64,000 nt of DNA from Nonomuraea solani (GTDB lineage: Bacteria; Actinomycetota; Actinomycetes; Streptosporangiales; Streptosporangiaceae): assembly GCF_900108335.1 (NCBI RefSeq), contig NZ_FNVT01000017.1, positions 186,001 through 250,000 of the forward strand. Direction: 5' to 3'. Positions 22,633-32,800 of this stretch are shown piece by piece; positions within the stretch are counted from its first letter, which is position 1; each line of letters starts with the position of its first letter. The notes below the pieces were generated by a model. It was not told the origin of the DNA and searched no databases. It saw only the letters and a program-made list of their open reading frames with translations. The position numbers and the translations under genes are program-made.

Positions 22633-23639
22633 TCGAGCGGGTGGCCGAGCGGGTGGCCGAGCACCTGAACCGCGCCCTGCACGAGGTCCTGGCCGCCGAC
22701 CCCGCCGTGTACGTCCTGGGCGAGGACATCGCGGACCCGTACGGCGGCGCCTTCAAGATCACCAAAGGGCTGTCGTCGCGGTTCGGCGAGCGCGTCCGCT
22801 CCACCCCGCTCAGCGAGGGCGCCATCGTCGGCGCCGGAGCCGGGCTGGCGCTGGCCGGCGACAAGGCCATCGTCGAGATCATGTTCGCCGACTTCGCGAC
22901 CCTGGCCTTCGACCAGCTCATGAACTTCGCCGCCAAGTCCACCACCATGTACGGCCGCCCGGTCCCGCTGCCCCTGGTCGTCCGCTGCCCGTCCGGCGGC
23001 CACCGCGGCTACGGCCCCACCCACAGCCAGAGCCCGCAGAAGCACTTCCTCGGCATCCCCGGCCTGCCGGTGTTCGAGCTGACGCCCTTCCACGACGCCC
23101 GCGCCCTGCTGGAGCACTGCTTCGCCACGCTCACGCCGTGCCTGCTGTTCGAGGACAAGGTGCTCTACACCCGGCGGATGTTCCACGAGGGCGTGGTGGA
23201 CGACCTGTTCAGGTACGAGCTGATCGGAGCGGGCCCCGGCGTCGCGCGGGTGCGCCTGGAGGGCGTCGACGACTACGACTGCACCCTCATCGTCCCCGGC
23301 GGCATGGCCCACCGCGCCGTCGAGGCCATGCGCGACCTGCTGCTCGACCACGACATCCTGTGCGAGCTGCTGGTGCCCGCCCGCCTCTACCCGCTCGACC
23401 TCACAGGCGCGTCACCCCGTGGCCGGCACGTCTGCGTCGCCGAGGACGGCCCCGCCGGCGGCACCTGGGGCGCCGAGGTGGCCGCCCGCCTCTATCCGGC
23501 CCTCTGGGATCGGCTGACCCGGCCGATCACGCTGGTCAGCGCCGCCGACAGCGTCATCCCCGCCGCCCCTCACCTGGAACGCGAGGTGCTCGTGCACGCC
23601 CACACCATCCGCCTGGCCGTCCTGGAGGCGCTGGCATGA
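22629..23639 (+). CDS. 2-oxoacid dehydrogenase-like E1 beta subunit
   Basis: A 336-residue partner of the E1 alpha. Conserved E1 beta blocks are present: VYVLGEDIADPYGGAFKITKGL, TPLSEGAIVGAGAGLAL, EIMFADFATLAFDQ and SGGHRGYGPTHSQS, which holds the active-site histidine region. E1 alpha and beta form the ThDP-binding heterotetramer. GTG start overlapping the E1 alpha stop. Confidence 0.9.
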   Translation: MIERVAERVAEHLNRALHEVLAADPAVYVLGEDIADPYGGAFKITKGLSSRFGERVRSTPLSEGAIVGAGAGLALAGDKAIVEIMFADFATLAFDQLMNFAAKSTTMYGRPVPLPLVVRCPSGGHRGYGPTHSQSPQKHFLGIPGLPVFELTPFHDARALLEHCFATLTPCLLFEDKVLYTRRMFHEGVVDDLFRYELIGAGPGVARVRLEGVDDYDCTLIVPGGMAHRAVEAMRDLLLDHDILCELLVPARLYPLDLTGASPRGRHVCVAEDGPAGGTWGAEVAARLYPALWDRLTRPITLVSAADSVIPAAPHLEREVLVHAHTIRLAVLEALA

Positions 23640-24700
23640 CCGCGGTCGTCGTCCCCAAGATCAACAGCAACGACGCGCGGTACCTGCTGGTCGAGTGGGT
23701 GGCGAAGGACGGCTCCACGGTACGCCCCGGCGACGTCCTGGCCCTCATCGAGACCTCGAAGACGATCGAGGAGCTCGAATCCGAGTACGCGGGCGTACTC
23801 CGCCACGTCGTCGAACAGGGCGCCGAATGCGAACCCGGCCAGACCATAGCCCGCCTCGGCGGCCCTGCCCCGGAGCCGGCGCCCCCACCCCCACCCACCT
23901 CCGGCCCCGTCATCACGGCCCCCGCCCGCGCCCTCATGGACGAGCTGGGCGTCACCGAGGACCAGGTACGCGCCCTGAACCACCCGGTGATCCGCCGCAC
24001 CGACGTGACCGCCGCCTTCACCGGCGAGACCGACCTCATCCTCCCCCCGCCCCAGCGGCGCATCGCCGACGTCGTCACCCGGGCCCACCGCGAGACGCCC
24101 GCCGCCTACACGGTCGTCAAGATCGACGTGGAGGAGGCGCTACGGCTGGCCCGCGAGCTCACCCCCCGCCTCCGCACCCTGATCGGCCTGCCCGAACTGC
24201 TGGTCAGAGCCGTGGCCGGGCTGACCGCCCGGTTCGAGCCGATGTTCGCCACCCCGATCGCCCCCGGCCGCCTGCGCCGCGCGCCCACCGCGCACGTCGG
24301 CGTCACCATGGACGTGGGCAAGGGCCTGTACGTCCCCGTGGTGCGCGACGCCACGAACCGCTCGCTGGAGGAGATCTCCCGGACGCTGATGGCCCACCGG
24401 ATGACCGCGATGCGCGGCGGGTTCCGCGAGGAGGACCTGTCGGGCGCCAACATCGCGGTGACCCTGCACAACCAGGGCACGGTCACGCTGGCGATCCCCA
24501 TCGTGTTCCCCGGCCAGGTCTGCGCGCTGGCCCTGGCCGCGCCGCAGCGGGAGGTCGTACCGGACGGCGACGGTTTCGCGGTGCGCAGGACCGTGCACCT
24601 CGGCCTGGCCTACGACCACCGCTACGTCAACGGCCACGACGCCGTGCTGTTCCTGGACGCGATCAGGACCGCCCTCGAAACGCCCGGGGACCTGGCGTGA
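23636..24700 (+). CDS. Lipoyl-dependent E2 acyltransferase
   Basis: A 354-residue E2 with one N-terminal lipoyl domain (about 1-80; attachment Lys42 in ETSKT instead of the usual ETDKA), a Pro-rich linker, a small E1/E3-binding domain (about 93-125) and a catalytic acyltransferase domain (about 140-350). The active-site motif reads HRYVNG at 328-333; in most E2 enzymes the Asn is Asp. It would receive the acyl unit from E1 and transfer it to CoA or, as proposed here, to the free carrier protein. ATGA overlap with E1 beta. Confidence 0.88.
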   Translation: MTAVVVPKINSNDARYLLVEWVAKDGSTVRPGDVLALIETSKTIEELESEYAGVLRHVVEQGAECEPGQTIARLGGPAPEPAPPPPPTSGPVITAPARALMDELGVTEDQVRALNHPVIRRTDVTAAFTGETDLILPPPQRRIADVVTRAHRETPAAYTVVKIDVEEALRLARELTPRLRTLIGLPELLVRAVAGLTARFEPMFATPIAPGRLRRAPTAHVGVTMDVGKGLYVPVVRDATNRSLEEISRTLMAHRMTAMRGGFREEDLSGANIAVTLHNQGTVTLAIPIVFPGQVCALALAAPQREVVPDGDGFAVRRTVHLGLAYDHRYVNGHDAVLFLDAIRTALETPGDLA

Positions 24701-26019
24701 CGGCGGACCGCCTGGCGGGCCTGTCCGACCGGCGCCGCGAGCTGATGACCCGGCTCCTCGCCCAGAAGGCGGCCGCCACCGCGATCCCGGCCCTGCCCAG
24801 GAGCGGGGCCCCGATGGAGTGCTCCCACGAGCAGCGCAGGATCTGGCTGGCCACGCGGGCCACGCCCGATTCGGCCCCGCCCAACGTCACGCTCGGCCTG
24901 GCGGTCACCGGCGAACTCGACCTGACACGCCTGCCGGCCGCGCTCACCGCCCTGGTGTCCCGGCACGAGACCCTGCGCACCCGCTACACCAGCGTGGACG
25001 GCCTGCCGTACCAGGTGATCAGGCCCGCGCAACCGGTCCCGCTCGAACTGACCGACCTGACCGCCCTGCCCGAGGCGGAACGCGAACCGGAGGCCCTGGC
25101 CCTCTCCCTGGCCGCCGCCGGCGAACGCTTCGACCTGGAACGCGGCCCGCTGCTCCGGCTGACCGTCTACCGCCTCGGCCCTCATGAGCACCGCCTGTTC
25201 CTGGTCTGCCACCACATCGCCTGCGACGGCGGCTCCCTGGCCCTCGTGGCGGCCGACCTGGCCGCGCTGTACTCGGGCGCCGAACTGCCGCCACCCCCGT
25301 CTCTCCAGTACGCCGACTACGCCGCCTGGTCCACGGCCCGGGCCAGGGTGCCCGAGCGCCTCCCGTACTGGCGGGACCGCCTGGCCGGCATCGAGCCCGT
25401 CTTCCCCCGCGTCCCGCCCACGCCCGCCCGCCCGGGTGTGACCACCGCCGTGCGGATCGGGCGCGACGTCGTCGACCGGTGGCGCGACGGTCCCGTGACG
25501 TCGTTCGCCGTGCTGCTGGGCGCGTACCTGGTGCTGCTGCGGCGGCTGAGCGGCCGCGACGACCTGGTCGTCGGCACGGTCACGACCGGTCGCGGCCGTC
25601 GCGAGCTGGAGCCGGTCGTGGGCTGCTTCATCAACCTGGTGCCGCTCCGGGTCACCGTGGGCGACGACTTCCCCGCGCTGCTCACCCGCGTCAGGGAGGC
25701 GGTCGCCGGTGCGCTGGCCAACGAGATCCCGTTCGACACGCTCGTCTCCGGCCTCGGCGCCCACCGGCTGCCCGGCGTGCACCCGGCCTTCCAGGCCGCC
25801 TTCGTGCACCGCGACGACCCCGCGCCGCCACCCGGCTGGGCCGGGCTCCGAGCCCGCGTGTGGGAGCACGAGGTGGACGACGCGAGCTTCGACCTCGGGC
25901 TGACCGCCACGCCGCGCGGCGCGGAGTACGAGCTCGCGCTCACCGGCGGACCGGCCCGCTTCACCCCCGGCGACCTGGACCGGCACGCCCAGGCCCTGGC
26001 CGCCATCCTCGACCCCTAG
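24697..26019 (+). CDS. Free-standing NRPS condensation domain
   Basis: A 440-residue single C domain with an intact active site, HHIACDGGS (His172, His173, Asp177), and later conserved elements such as GRDDLVVGTVTTGR and GCFINLVPLR. The N terminus (LSDRRRELMTRLLAQK) resembles linker helices of NRPS modules. NRPS-1 begins with an A domain and lacks an N-terminal C domain, so this protein is the natural candidate to join the acyl unit on the free carrier to the first glycine on PCP1. GTG start overlapping the E2 stop; it is the last gene of the rightward operon. Confidence 0.92.
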   Translation: MTADRLAGLSDRRRELMTRLLAQKAAATAIPALPRSGAPMECSHEQRRIWLATRATPDSAPPNVTLGLAVTGELDLTRLPAALTALVSRHETLRTRYTSVDGLPYQVIRPAQPVPLELTDLTALPEAEREPEALALSLAAAGERFDLERGPLLRLTVYRLGPHEHRLFLVCHHIACDGGSLALVAADLAALYSGAELPPPPSLQYADYAAWSTARARVPERLPYWRDRLAGIEPVFPRVPPTPARPGVTTAVRIGRDVVDRWRDGPVTSFAVLLGAYLVLLRRLSGRDDLVVGTVTTGRGRRELEPVVGCFINLVPLRVTVGDDFPALLTRVREAVAGALANEIPFDTLVSGLGAHRLPGVHPAFQAAFVHRDDPAPPPGWAGLRARVWEHEVDDASFDLGLTATPRGAEYELALTGGPARFTPGDLDRHAQALAAILDP

Positions 26020-26104
26020 ATTTCCACCGGCGGAGGGCGGGCGTTACCGTCCGGGTCACGTACGACGATCACGGTGCTGCGCGGCACCCTGAAACGGAGT
26101 ACAC

Positions 26105-27940
26105 GTGACCAACCCCTCTTTCGGCCGTCGCACCCTGCTGGGCGCGGCGATCACCGCCCCCGCCGTCGCCCTGACCGCCCCCGCCGCCGCTGCCACCACC
26201 ACCGGCGGTGGCCGGTTCGACCGCGACAGCCCGCGCTTCACCATCGGCGTGCTGCCCGACACGCAGTACCTGTTCGACGAGGACAGCTCCGACCCCGCCC
26301 CGCTGCGCCAGACGTTCCGCTTCCTCACCGGCGAGCGCGAGAGCAGGAACATCGCGTTCATGACGCACTTAGGCGACGTGACCGAGCACGGCAGCGAGCA
26401 CGAGATCGCCCTGGCCGGCGACGCGTTCAAGGCGCTGGACGGCAGGCTGTCCTACAGCGTCCTGGCCGGCAACCACGACATCCGGGGCGGTGACGACCAG
26501 CGCGGCGACAGCGCGTACCTGAAGGAGTTCGGCCCGTCCCGCTACGCCAGGATGCCCACCTTCCGCGGCGCCTCGCCCGACGGCTACAACAGTCACCACG
26601 TCCTCGACGCGGGCGGCCGCCGCTGGCTCGTGCTGGCGCTCGACTGGCGCGTCTCCGACCAGGGCCTGCGGTGGGCGCAGGGCGTCCTCGACGCCAACCC
26701 GGCCCTGCCCGCCATCCTCACCACGCACGACCTGGCCTGGTCCGGCGACGACGGCGTGGCCGCGCTCTCCCAGTTCGGGCAGCGCCTCTGGGACGTGCTG
26801 ATCAGGCGCAACGACCAGATCTTCCTCACCCTCAACGGCCACTACTGGCCGTCCGGGCGCACCGTGCTGAAGAACGACGCGGGCCACGACGTCCACGTGC
26901 ACATCGCCAACTACCAGGACCGCTACTACGGCGGCGCGGGCATGGTCCGGCTCTACGCCTTCGACCTGGTCCGCAACGTGATCGACGTGGAGACCCTGTC
27001 GCCGTGGCTACTGGCCCGCGACCCCGGCGAGCGTACCCCGCTGGAGGCCGAGCACCTCGAACTGACCGGCCCGGCCGACCGCTTCAGCCTCGCCATCGAC
27101 TTCGACGAGCGCTTCGCCGGATTCGCCCCGCCCGTCCCGCCCCCGCCCAGGCCCGCGAAGGCGGTGATGCCGCGCGGCACCGTGGCGTACTGGCGCTTCG
27201 ACGCCGAAGGACTCACCGGAGCCGGTACGGACGGCGCCGTCGTCCCGGCCGGCACGGTCGCCCGCGACCTGACCGGCGGCGGCAACGACCTCACCATGGA
27301 GCTCCTGCACGCCAGCGCCCCGGAGACGCTGAAGTGGTCGGCCGAGCACCACGAGGGCCAGCCCGCCCACGCCAGCCTCCGCTTCGACGGCGGCAAGAAC
27401 CCCGACCGCGGCGCGGTGCTCAGGTCGGCGGCGAACGCGCCGATCAACGGCATGACGTTCACCTCCGGCTACACGATCGAGGCGTTCATCAAGCTGCCGG
27501 ACCCGTTCGAGGGCGACCACGCCTGGATGGGCATCCTGAGCTGGGAGGGCCGCAGCGGCGACGCCGGAAAGTCCAGCGGCTGGTCGCCCGACGAGCCCAC
27601 GTGCAGCCTCAACCTCTCACCCGAGCGCTTCCTGCAGTACGTCGTCTACCCCACCGGCCGCGACGCCGACCCCACCTCCTGGAGCCACGCCCTGCCCGTG
27701 GGCCGCTGGACGCACGTGGCCGTCGTCAACGACGCCCGCCGCACGACCGTCTACGTGGACGGCTCCAAGATCGCCCGCAACCCCGCCCAGCCGTCCAAGG
27801 GCATCTCGACGCTGGGCCGGCCGTTCGCCATCGGCGGCACCCAGTTCGCGCTCCGGTACGGACAGGGCTACTACGGCTGGATCGGCGACGTCCGCATCGT
27901 GGCCAGGGCGCTCAGGCCCAAGGACTTTCTGACGGCCTGA
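26105..27940 (+). CDS. Tat-exported metallophosphoesterase with LamG domain
   Basis: A 611-residue secreted protein. The N terminus has a twin-arginine signal (GRRTLLGAAITAPAVALTAP, cleavage near AAA-AT). Residues about 45-320 hold a calcineurin-like phosphoesterase with the metal motifs PDTQ, GDVTEHG, GNHD, TTHD and NGHYWPSG. Residues about 360-610 look like a concanavalin/LamG-type domain that could bind carbohydrate (YTIEAFIKL, GRWTHVAVV, YVDG). GTG start with CGGAG upstream. A rare TTA codon lies at 26369-26371 (codon 89), inside THLGDV. The substrate is unknown; a cell-envelope or extracellular phosphoester is likely. Confidence 0.88.
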   Translation: MTNPSFGRRTLLGAAITAPAVALTAPAAAATTTGGGRFDRDSPRFTIGVLPDTQYLFDEDSSDPAPLRQTFRFLTGERESRNIAFMTHLGDVTEHGSEHEIALAGDAFKALDGRLSYSVLAGNHDIRGGDDQRGDSAYLKEFGPSRYARMPTFRGASPDGYNSHHVLDAGGRRWLVLALDWRVSDQGLRWAQGVLDANPALPAILTTHDLAWSGDDGVAALSQFGQRLWDVLIRRNDQIFLTLNGHYWPSGRTVLKNDAGHDVHVHIANYQDRYYGGAGMVRLYAFDLVRNVIDVETLSPWLLARDPGERTPLEAEHLELTGPADRFSLAIDFDERFAGFAPPVPPPPRPAKAVMPRGTVAYWRFDAEGLTGAGTDGAVVPAGTVARDLTGGGNDLTMELLHASAPETLKWSAEHHEGQPAHASLRFDGGKNPDRGAVLRSAANAPINGMTFTSGYTIEAFIKLPDPFEGDHAWMGILSWEGRSGDAGKSSGWSPDEPTCSLNLSPERFLQYVVYPTGRDADPTSWSHALPVGRWTHVAVVNDARRTTVYVDGSKIARNPAQPSKGISTLGRPFAIGGTQFALRYGQGYYGWIGDVRIVARALRPKDFLTA

Positions 27941-27945
27941 TTGGG

Positions 27946-27951
27946 TAGGTT
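27946..27951 (+). promoter_or_regulatory. Leaderless -10 box of the transglycosylase gene
   Basis: TAGGTT lies 8 nt before the ATG at 27960, with no ribosome-binding site. Confidence 0.4.
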
Positions 27952-27959
27952 GGCCCTCC

Positions 27960-28883
27960 ATGGAGGAACGCCCGCAGCACCCACGACGTCCCCGCCGGGG
28001 CCACGCGCTCGCCGCCGCCGCCTTGATCGGCGCGGCGGCCTGCGGTTCACCGCCCGCCGCCCGCACCCCCGTCGCGCAGACGCAGGCCCCACAGCCCTCC
28101 AGCGCACCGGCGGAACAACCTCCCGAGCGGTGGCTCCCGGCCGCCGACGAGAAGATCCCGGAGAGCCCCGCCGCCCTCGCCACCGCGCTGAAGCGCACCT
28201 CGGCCGCTCTCAATGACGCCGTCGACGCCTGGAAGGAGGAGGGCGGCGAGCCGCCGGAGGACGTCGTGCTGCTGTCCCTGTACCAGCAGCGCATCTACCG
28301 CTACACGGCCCGCCACGCCAAGGTCGCCTCCCGGGCCTTCGCCCGCCTGCCCGCCGCGCTGGCCGCCTCGTCCAAGGACAACACCTCGGCGATCAGGGAG
28401 CTGCTGGCCCTGGCCCGGCCCATCAAGCCCAGTGCCACGTTCAAGGTCCAGCCGCCCCGCCCCGCCGCCGAGCTGCTCGGCCACTTCAAGAAGGCCGAAC
28501 GCCGGTTCGGGGTGGAGTGGGAGGTGCTGGCGGCGGTGATGTTCGCGGAGACCAAGTTCGGCCGGGTGAAGTCGGCCAGCCACGCCGGGGCGCAGGGGCC
28601 GATGCAGTTCATGCCCGCGACCTGGAAGGCGTACGGCCTGGGCGGCGACATCCAGGACCCGCGCGACGCGATCATGGGCGCCGCCAACTACCTGAAGGCC
28701 ACCGGCGCTCCCCGGAACTATCAGCGGGCGCTGCACGCGTACAACCCGTCGCAGGCGTACGTGAACGCCATCCAGCTCCACGCCCGCCAGATCAAGCGCG
28801 ACCCGCGCAACTACTACGTCTACTACAACTGGCAGGTGTTCGTCCTGACCACGGCGGGGGAGCGCCGCCTGACGGGCCCTTAA
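27960..28883 (+). CDS. Secreted lytic transglycosylase
   Basis: A 307-residue protein with an N-terminal export signal ending AAAC (a weak lipobox, so it may be a lipoprotein), a charged linker, and a C-terminal SLT-type transglycosylase domain (about 175-290). The catalytic glutamate is in MFAETKFG and the family block GAQGPMQFMPATWKAYG is clear, followed by ANYLKATG and a Tyr-rich end. It would cleave peptidoglycan between MurNAc and GlcNAc outside the membrane. Confidence 0.88.
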   Translation: MEERPQHPRRPRRGHALAAAALIGAAACGSPPAARTPVAQTQAPQPSSAPAEQPPERWLPAADEKIPESPAALATALKRTSAALNDAVDAWKEEGGEPPEDVVLLSLYQQRIYRYTARHAKVASRAFARLPAALAASSKDNTSAIRELLALARPIKPSATFKVQPPRPAAELLGHFKKAERRFGVEWEVLAAVMFAETKFGRVKSASHAGAQGPMQFMPATWKAYGLGGDIQDPRDAIMGAANYLKATGAPRNYQRALHAYNPSQAYVNAIQLHARQIKRDPRNYYVYYNWQVFVLTTAGERRLTGP

Positions 28884-28889
28884 AGGCCC

Positions 28890-29264
28890 TTAGAGGAACA
28901 GGCAGAAGGGATGCCCGTCGGGATCCAGCAACACCCGCACGTCGTCCTGCGGCTGGAACCCGGCGAGCACCGCCCCGCACGCCACGGCCCACTCCACCGC
29001 CGCCGCCAGGTCGTCGACCTGGATGTCGAGATGCTGGGAGGCGGTCTGCCCGCCCGGCACGCTCGGCCACACCGGGCGGGCGTAGTGCCGCTCGTACTCG
29101 AAGTTGAGCGTGAAACCGGCCACCCCCTCCGGCGGCCGGACCTGCGCCCACTCGCTCTCGTCCGCCGTGACGGGCAGGTCCAGCAGCCGTGCGTAGAAGC
29201 GGGCGAGCTCACCCGGCCGCGACGTCCCGATCGTCATGGAGGTCGCTCTCAGAAGTGGCGGCAT
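28890..29264 (-). CDS. VOC-family (glyoxalase-like) protein
   Basis: A 124-residue vicinal-oxygen-chelate fold protein: an N-terminal half with SMTIGTSRPGELARFYARLL and a C-terminal half ending LLDPDGHPFCLFL, the usual paired beta-alpha-beta-beta-beta units. Such proteins are dioxygenases, glyoxalases or resistance proteins; no substrate can be assigned. ATG at 29264 is chosen because GGGGAG precedes it. It converges on the transglycosylase gene, the two stop codons lying 6 bp apart. Confidence 0.85.
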   Translation of the reverse strand: MPPLLRATSMTIGTSRPGELARFYARLLDLPVTADESEWAQVRPPEGVAGFTLNFEYERHYARPVWPSVPGGQTASQHLDIQVDDLAAAVEWAVACGAVLAGFQPQDDVRVLLDPDGHPFCLFL

Positions 29265-29398
29265 GATCAAAACTCCCCTTCCCTCCGAGAGTTGTTCAGT
29301 CCAGGTGAGCGCATTGCTGAACAACCATCGGCCCGATCCAATGAGAACTCCGGCCTGGGGGTGCCCAGGCGAAGAGGGATGAAACGGGGAGTATCTCG

Positions 29399-29797
29399 AT
29401 GCGACTCAAGCCGATCGGAACGCTCGCGACCGCCGCCATCCTCACCGCCGCGCTATCGACGGTGACGACGACGCAGACCTCCGCGGCGGCCGGCTTCCAC
29501 GACAGTTCCCGCGCGGTCTGGACCGGCATCCCGCCCGCGCTCGTCGGACGGGCGCAGGGCGGGGTCAAGTCCAACCACACGCGGATCTGGATCTGCGACC
29601 GCGTCGACGACGAGATGGGAGCCAGGACCCGCTACTGGACGACCAACGGGGGCTACGACATCGTCGGTGACGCCGACGGCGGAGGCGGCAACTGCGGCGA
29701 GGAGTCGTCGTACAACGGACAGCCGGTGACCCACTACCAGGTCTGCGTCGGCAGAAACGGCGCGAACACCCACTGTTCGGACAGAGTCGCCGCCTAG
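29399..29797 (+). CDS. Small secreted protein with four cysteines
   Basis: A 132-residue protein with a Sec-type signal (MRLKPIGTLATAAILTAALS, cleavage near SAAA). The mature part is about 100 residues and has four Cys (in IWICDR, GGNCGEE, YQVCVG and THCSDR), likely two disulfides. It has no recognised family. GGGGAG lies about 15 nt upstream of the ATG. The function is unknown. Confidence 0.75.
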   Translation: MRLKPIGTLATAAILTAALSTVTTTQTSAAAGFHDSSRAVWTGIPPALVGRAQGGVKSNHTRIWICDRVDDEMGARTRYWTTNGGYDIVGDADGGGGNCGEESSYNGQPVTHYQVCVGRNGANTHCSDRVAA

Positions 29798-29823
29798 AGC
29801 GGCGAATTGTCGGTCGTCTGCAT

Positions 29824-29829
29824 TACGGT
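29824..29829 (+). promoter_or_regulatory. Leaderless -10 box of the BRCT-propeller gene
   Basis: TACGGT lies 8 nt before the ATG at 29838, with no ribosome-binding site. Confidence 0.4.
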
Positions 29830-29837
29830 CCCTTGGC

Positions 29838-32800
29838 ATGATCATCAATGGCTGCCACATCGTGCTCGCCGGGCGATTCGGCCGGATCTCGAAGGATGAG
29901 GCCGCACGTGCCCTGGAGCTGCTGGGCGCGAGGGTGACCGCGTCGTTCTCGGCGAACACGGACCTGGTCTTCGCCGGGGCGAAATCGGGGGCGAAGGCGG
30001 GTCCGGCGGCGGTGCGCGGCGTTCCGGTCTACGACGAGGACGCGCTGCTGGCCGTGCTCGACGGCCGGGACCCCGGCACACCGCCGCCGTCCCCGCCTTT
30101 CACCGGTGTCCCGGACGGGCGGATGGACCCCGGCGAGGCCCTCGACCTGCTCAAGAACGCCGACTGGTCCACCTTCTCCGCGCCGCGCGACACCGTGCCG
30201 CTGCGCGAGGCGCTCCAGGCCCTGGAGCGCGCCCACGGCGTCACCGAGGCGCATCGCCTCGCGACCGCCAGGATCCGCGACGCGGGCGCGCTGCTGCGCC
30301 ACTCCGGTGTGCACCGGGGCGAGCTGAACGGCCACGCGCTCAGCCCCGACGGCCGCCATCTCGCGGTCGGCAGCGCGCCGGGCGACGACTACGACCGCGG
30401 CGGCGTCCTGCAGCTCTTCGAGGTCGCCACCGGCCACTGCGTCCACGCGATCGACGGCATCATGGGCGGCATCGGCTTCCCCGACTACGCCCGCAGCCTC
30501 CAGTGGTCGGCCGACGGCCGGCGCATCGCGCTGGAGTACAACACCAACGCCACCGGCGTGTGGGACCCGTTCGGCACCGCTCACGAGCCGATCGCCGACG
30601 CGTTCTTCCTCGCCTCCGGCAGGCCGCTGGGCATGGCCTTCGCCCCGGACGGCAGGCGCGCCCTCGTCTTCGGCGGCGGGTCGGGGATCGTGCGCAACGT
30701 CATCGTGGCGATGCACGAGGGCTCGGTCGCCGGGCCTCCCGACGCCAACCGGGAGGGAACGCCGCCGATCGAGTTCGACGGGCCGCTGCCGGGCGGGCTT
30801 GAGAAGATCTGGGGCGATGAGCTCCTGCTGAACCGGGCGTTCTGGTCACGCGACGGCTCCCGGATCTATGGGCAGTTGTCGGGCGAGTACGCGATGATCT
30901 CCCTCGACGTGGCCGCCCGGCGCGTCGCCTGGATCCTGCCCCTGGAGGAGGACACCGAGGCGGCCCCGCCCGAGTGGAGCCCGGACGAACGGCTCGTGGC
31001 CCACCAGCGTGACGGGAAACTCGTCATCGCCGACGCGCTCACGGGCGAGACGACGGCCGAGCTGCCCGGCCGCCCGGGCGCCGACGTCCTGTGCTGGGGC
31101 CCTGGCGGCCGCCTGGCGGTGGTGGACCCGGCGACCGGAACCGTCGCGATCGCCGACGCGACGACCGGCGAGCACCGCTACGACCTCGCCATCCAGGCCG
31201 GCACCTCCAACCCCGGTGGCTGGGACGCCCGTTCGTGGGCCTGGTCACCGGATGGCGAGCGGGCCGCCTGCGTCACCGCCGAGGGCCGGATCGAGATCTG
31301 GTCGCTCGGCGACCACCCCGAACGGCTGCGAGTCCTGGACGGCATCCGGCGCATCGCCGGCCTGTGGACCCACGGCTTCGGCCTCGAATGGCCCACGGAC
31401 GACGTGCTGATCGCGATCGGCGGGCACGCGGTGCGCTTCCTGCGCCCCGGGACCGGCGAGATCATGGCCGACCACCCGTTCCACCACGCCCCGTCCGCCC
31501 GCCGCCCGCTCGTCCTCACCGGCCGCGACCTCGGCGACGGGCTCCCGCTCGACCCGTCGTTCGCGCTGGACGAGGACACCTGGGCGGTCGCGTTCGAGGA
31601 CGGCACGGTCATCGCGCCGCCCGGCCGCGACGACGACCTCGACGGCCGGCTCTGCTGGTCCGTCGCCCGCCGCTTCGCCTGGCCGCTGCGCTGGGGCGAG
31701 CCCAAGACCTTCCCCGACCCCGCTATCGCGGGCCTGGGGGCCGCCTCGCCGGAGACCGGGCACCTGCTGGCGCCGTTCAGGGGCCGCGGCAGCACGGCGG
31801 AGCGGGCCGGAACATGGCCGCCGCCCGGCACCGCCACCGTCTCCGATCTGATCACGGTGACCCGGGGCACGCTCGCCGACCTCACCGGCCAGGGCTTCCA
31901 CAGCGAGTGGACCGTGGACACCCTCCAGCAGCTCGCCATGATCCGCGCCCGCAGGGGCGAGGCCGCGGAAGCCCGCGAACTCGCCCTTTCGATCCCGGAA
32001 CACCAGCGGCGCCCCGGGCTCCTCGCGCGGGTCGCGCTCGCGCTCGGCGCGGCCGGTTTCACCGCCGAGGCCGCCGCCGTCCTCCCCGACACCGGCGACG
32101 ACCTCTCCGACGTGAGCGACGCGGCCGACATGGCGGCGCTCGCCGGCGCCTACGCGGTCCTGGGCTGGCGGGAGCGCTCCGAGCGGTGGTTCGCCGCCGC
32201 GCGCAAGACCGCCGACGCCCACCGGTCGAACTGGGGCGCCCGCCTGCCGCTGGTCTGGGCGCTCACCCAGTGCGGCCAGGAGCGGGAGGCCCGCGTCGTG
32301 CTGGACGAGGGCACAGGCGTGCCGGGACCCCGGCACTACGGCGTTCCCTGGCTGGTCTGCCTGCTCAGGCGGGGCGAGACCGAGCTGGTACGCGAGCTGA
32401 TCGGGGAGCGCAGCAGGCCGGTCGACCTTAACGGGACGCGCACCGGCGGGGACCGCTGGTTCGACGACTGGGCGGCGCCCCGCGCGCTCGCCGTCCACGG
32501 GCAGCCCGGCCTGGTCCGGCTGTGGGGCGAGGTCAACGGGTGCTGGGTGGAGCCCCACCTGGAGCTGGCCGAACGGATCGCGGCCGACGGCCCGCCCACC
32601 GGGCCGACCGCCGCCGAGCTGACCGACCTGGCCGTCAAGCACGCCGACCTCGTGAAGCGCCCGAAGGCGGCGAAGCGCCGCGACTCCGCCCACCTGGCCA
32701 GGGAGGCGGCGGAGTGCGGCCACGTCGGCGCCGTGCTCGACCTGCTGCCCTGGATGTCCGGCCCCAACAGGCACGGGCTGGACAGCAACACGCACACCTG

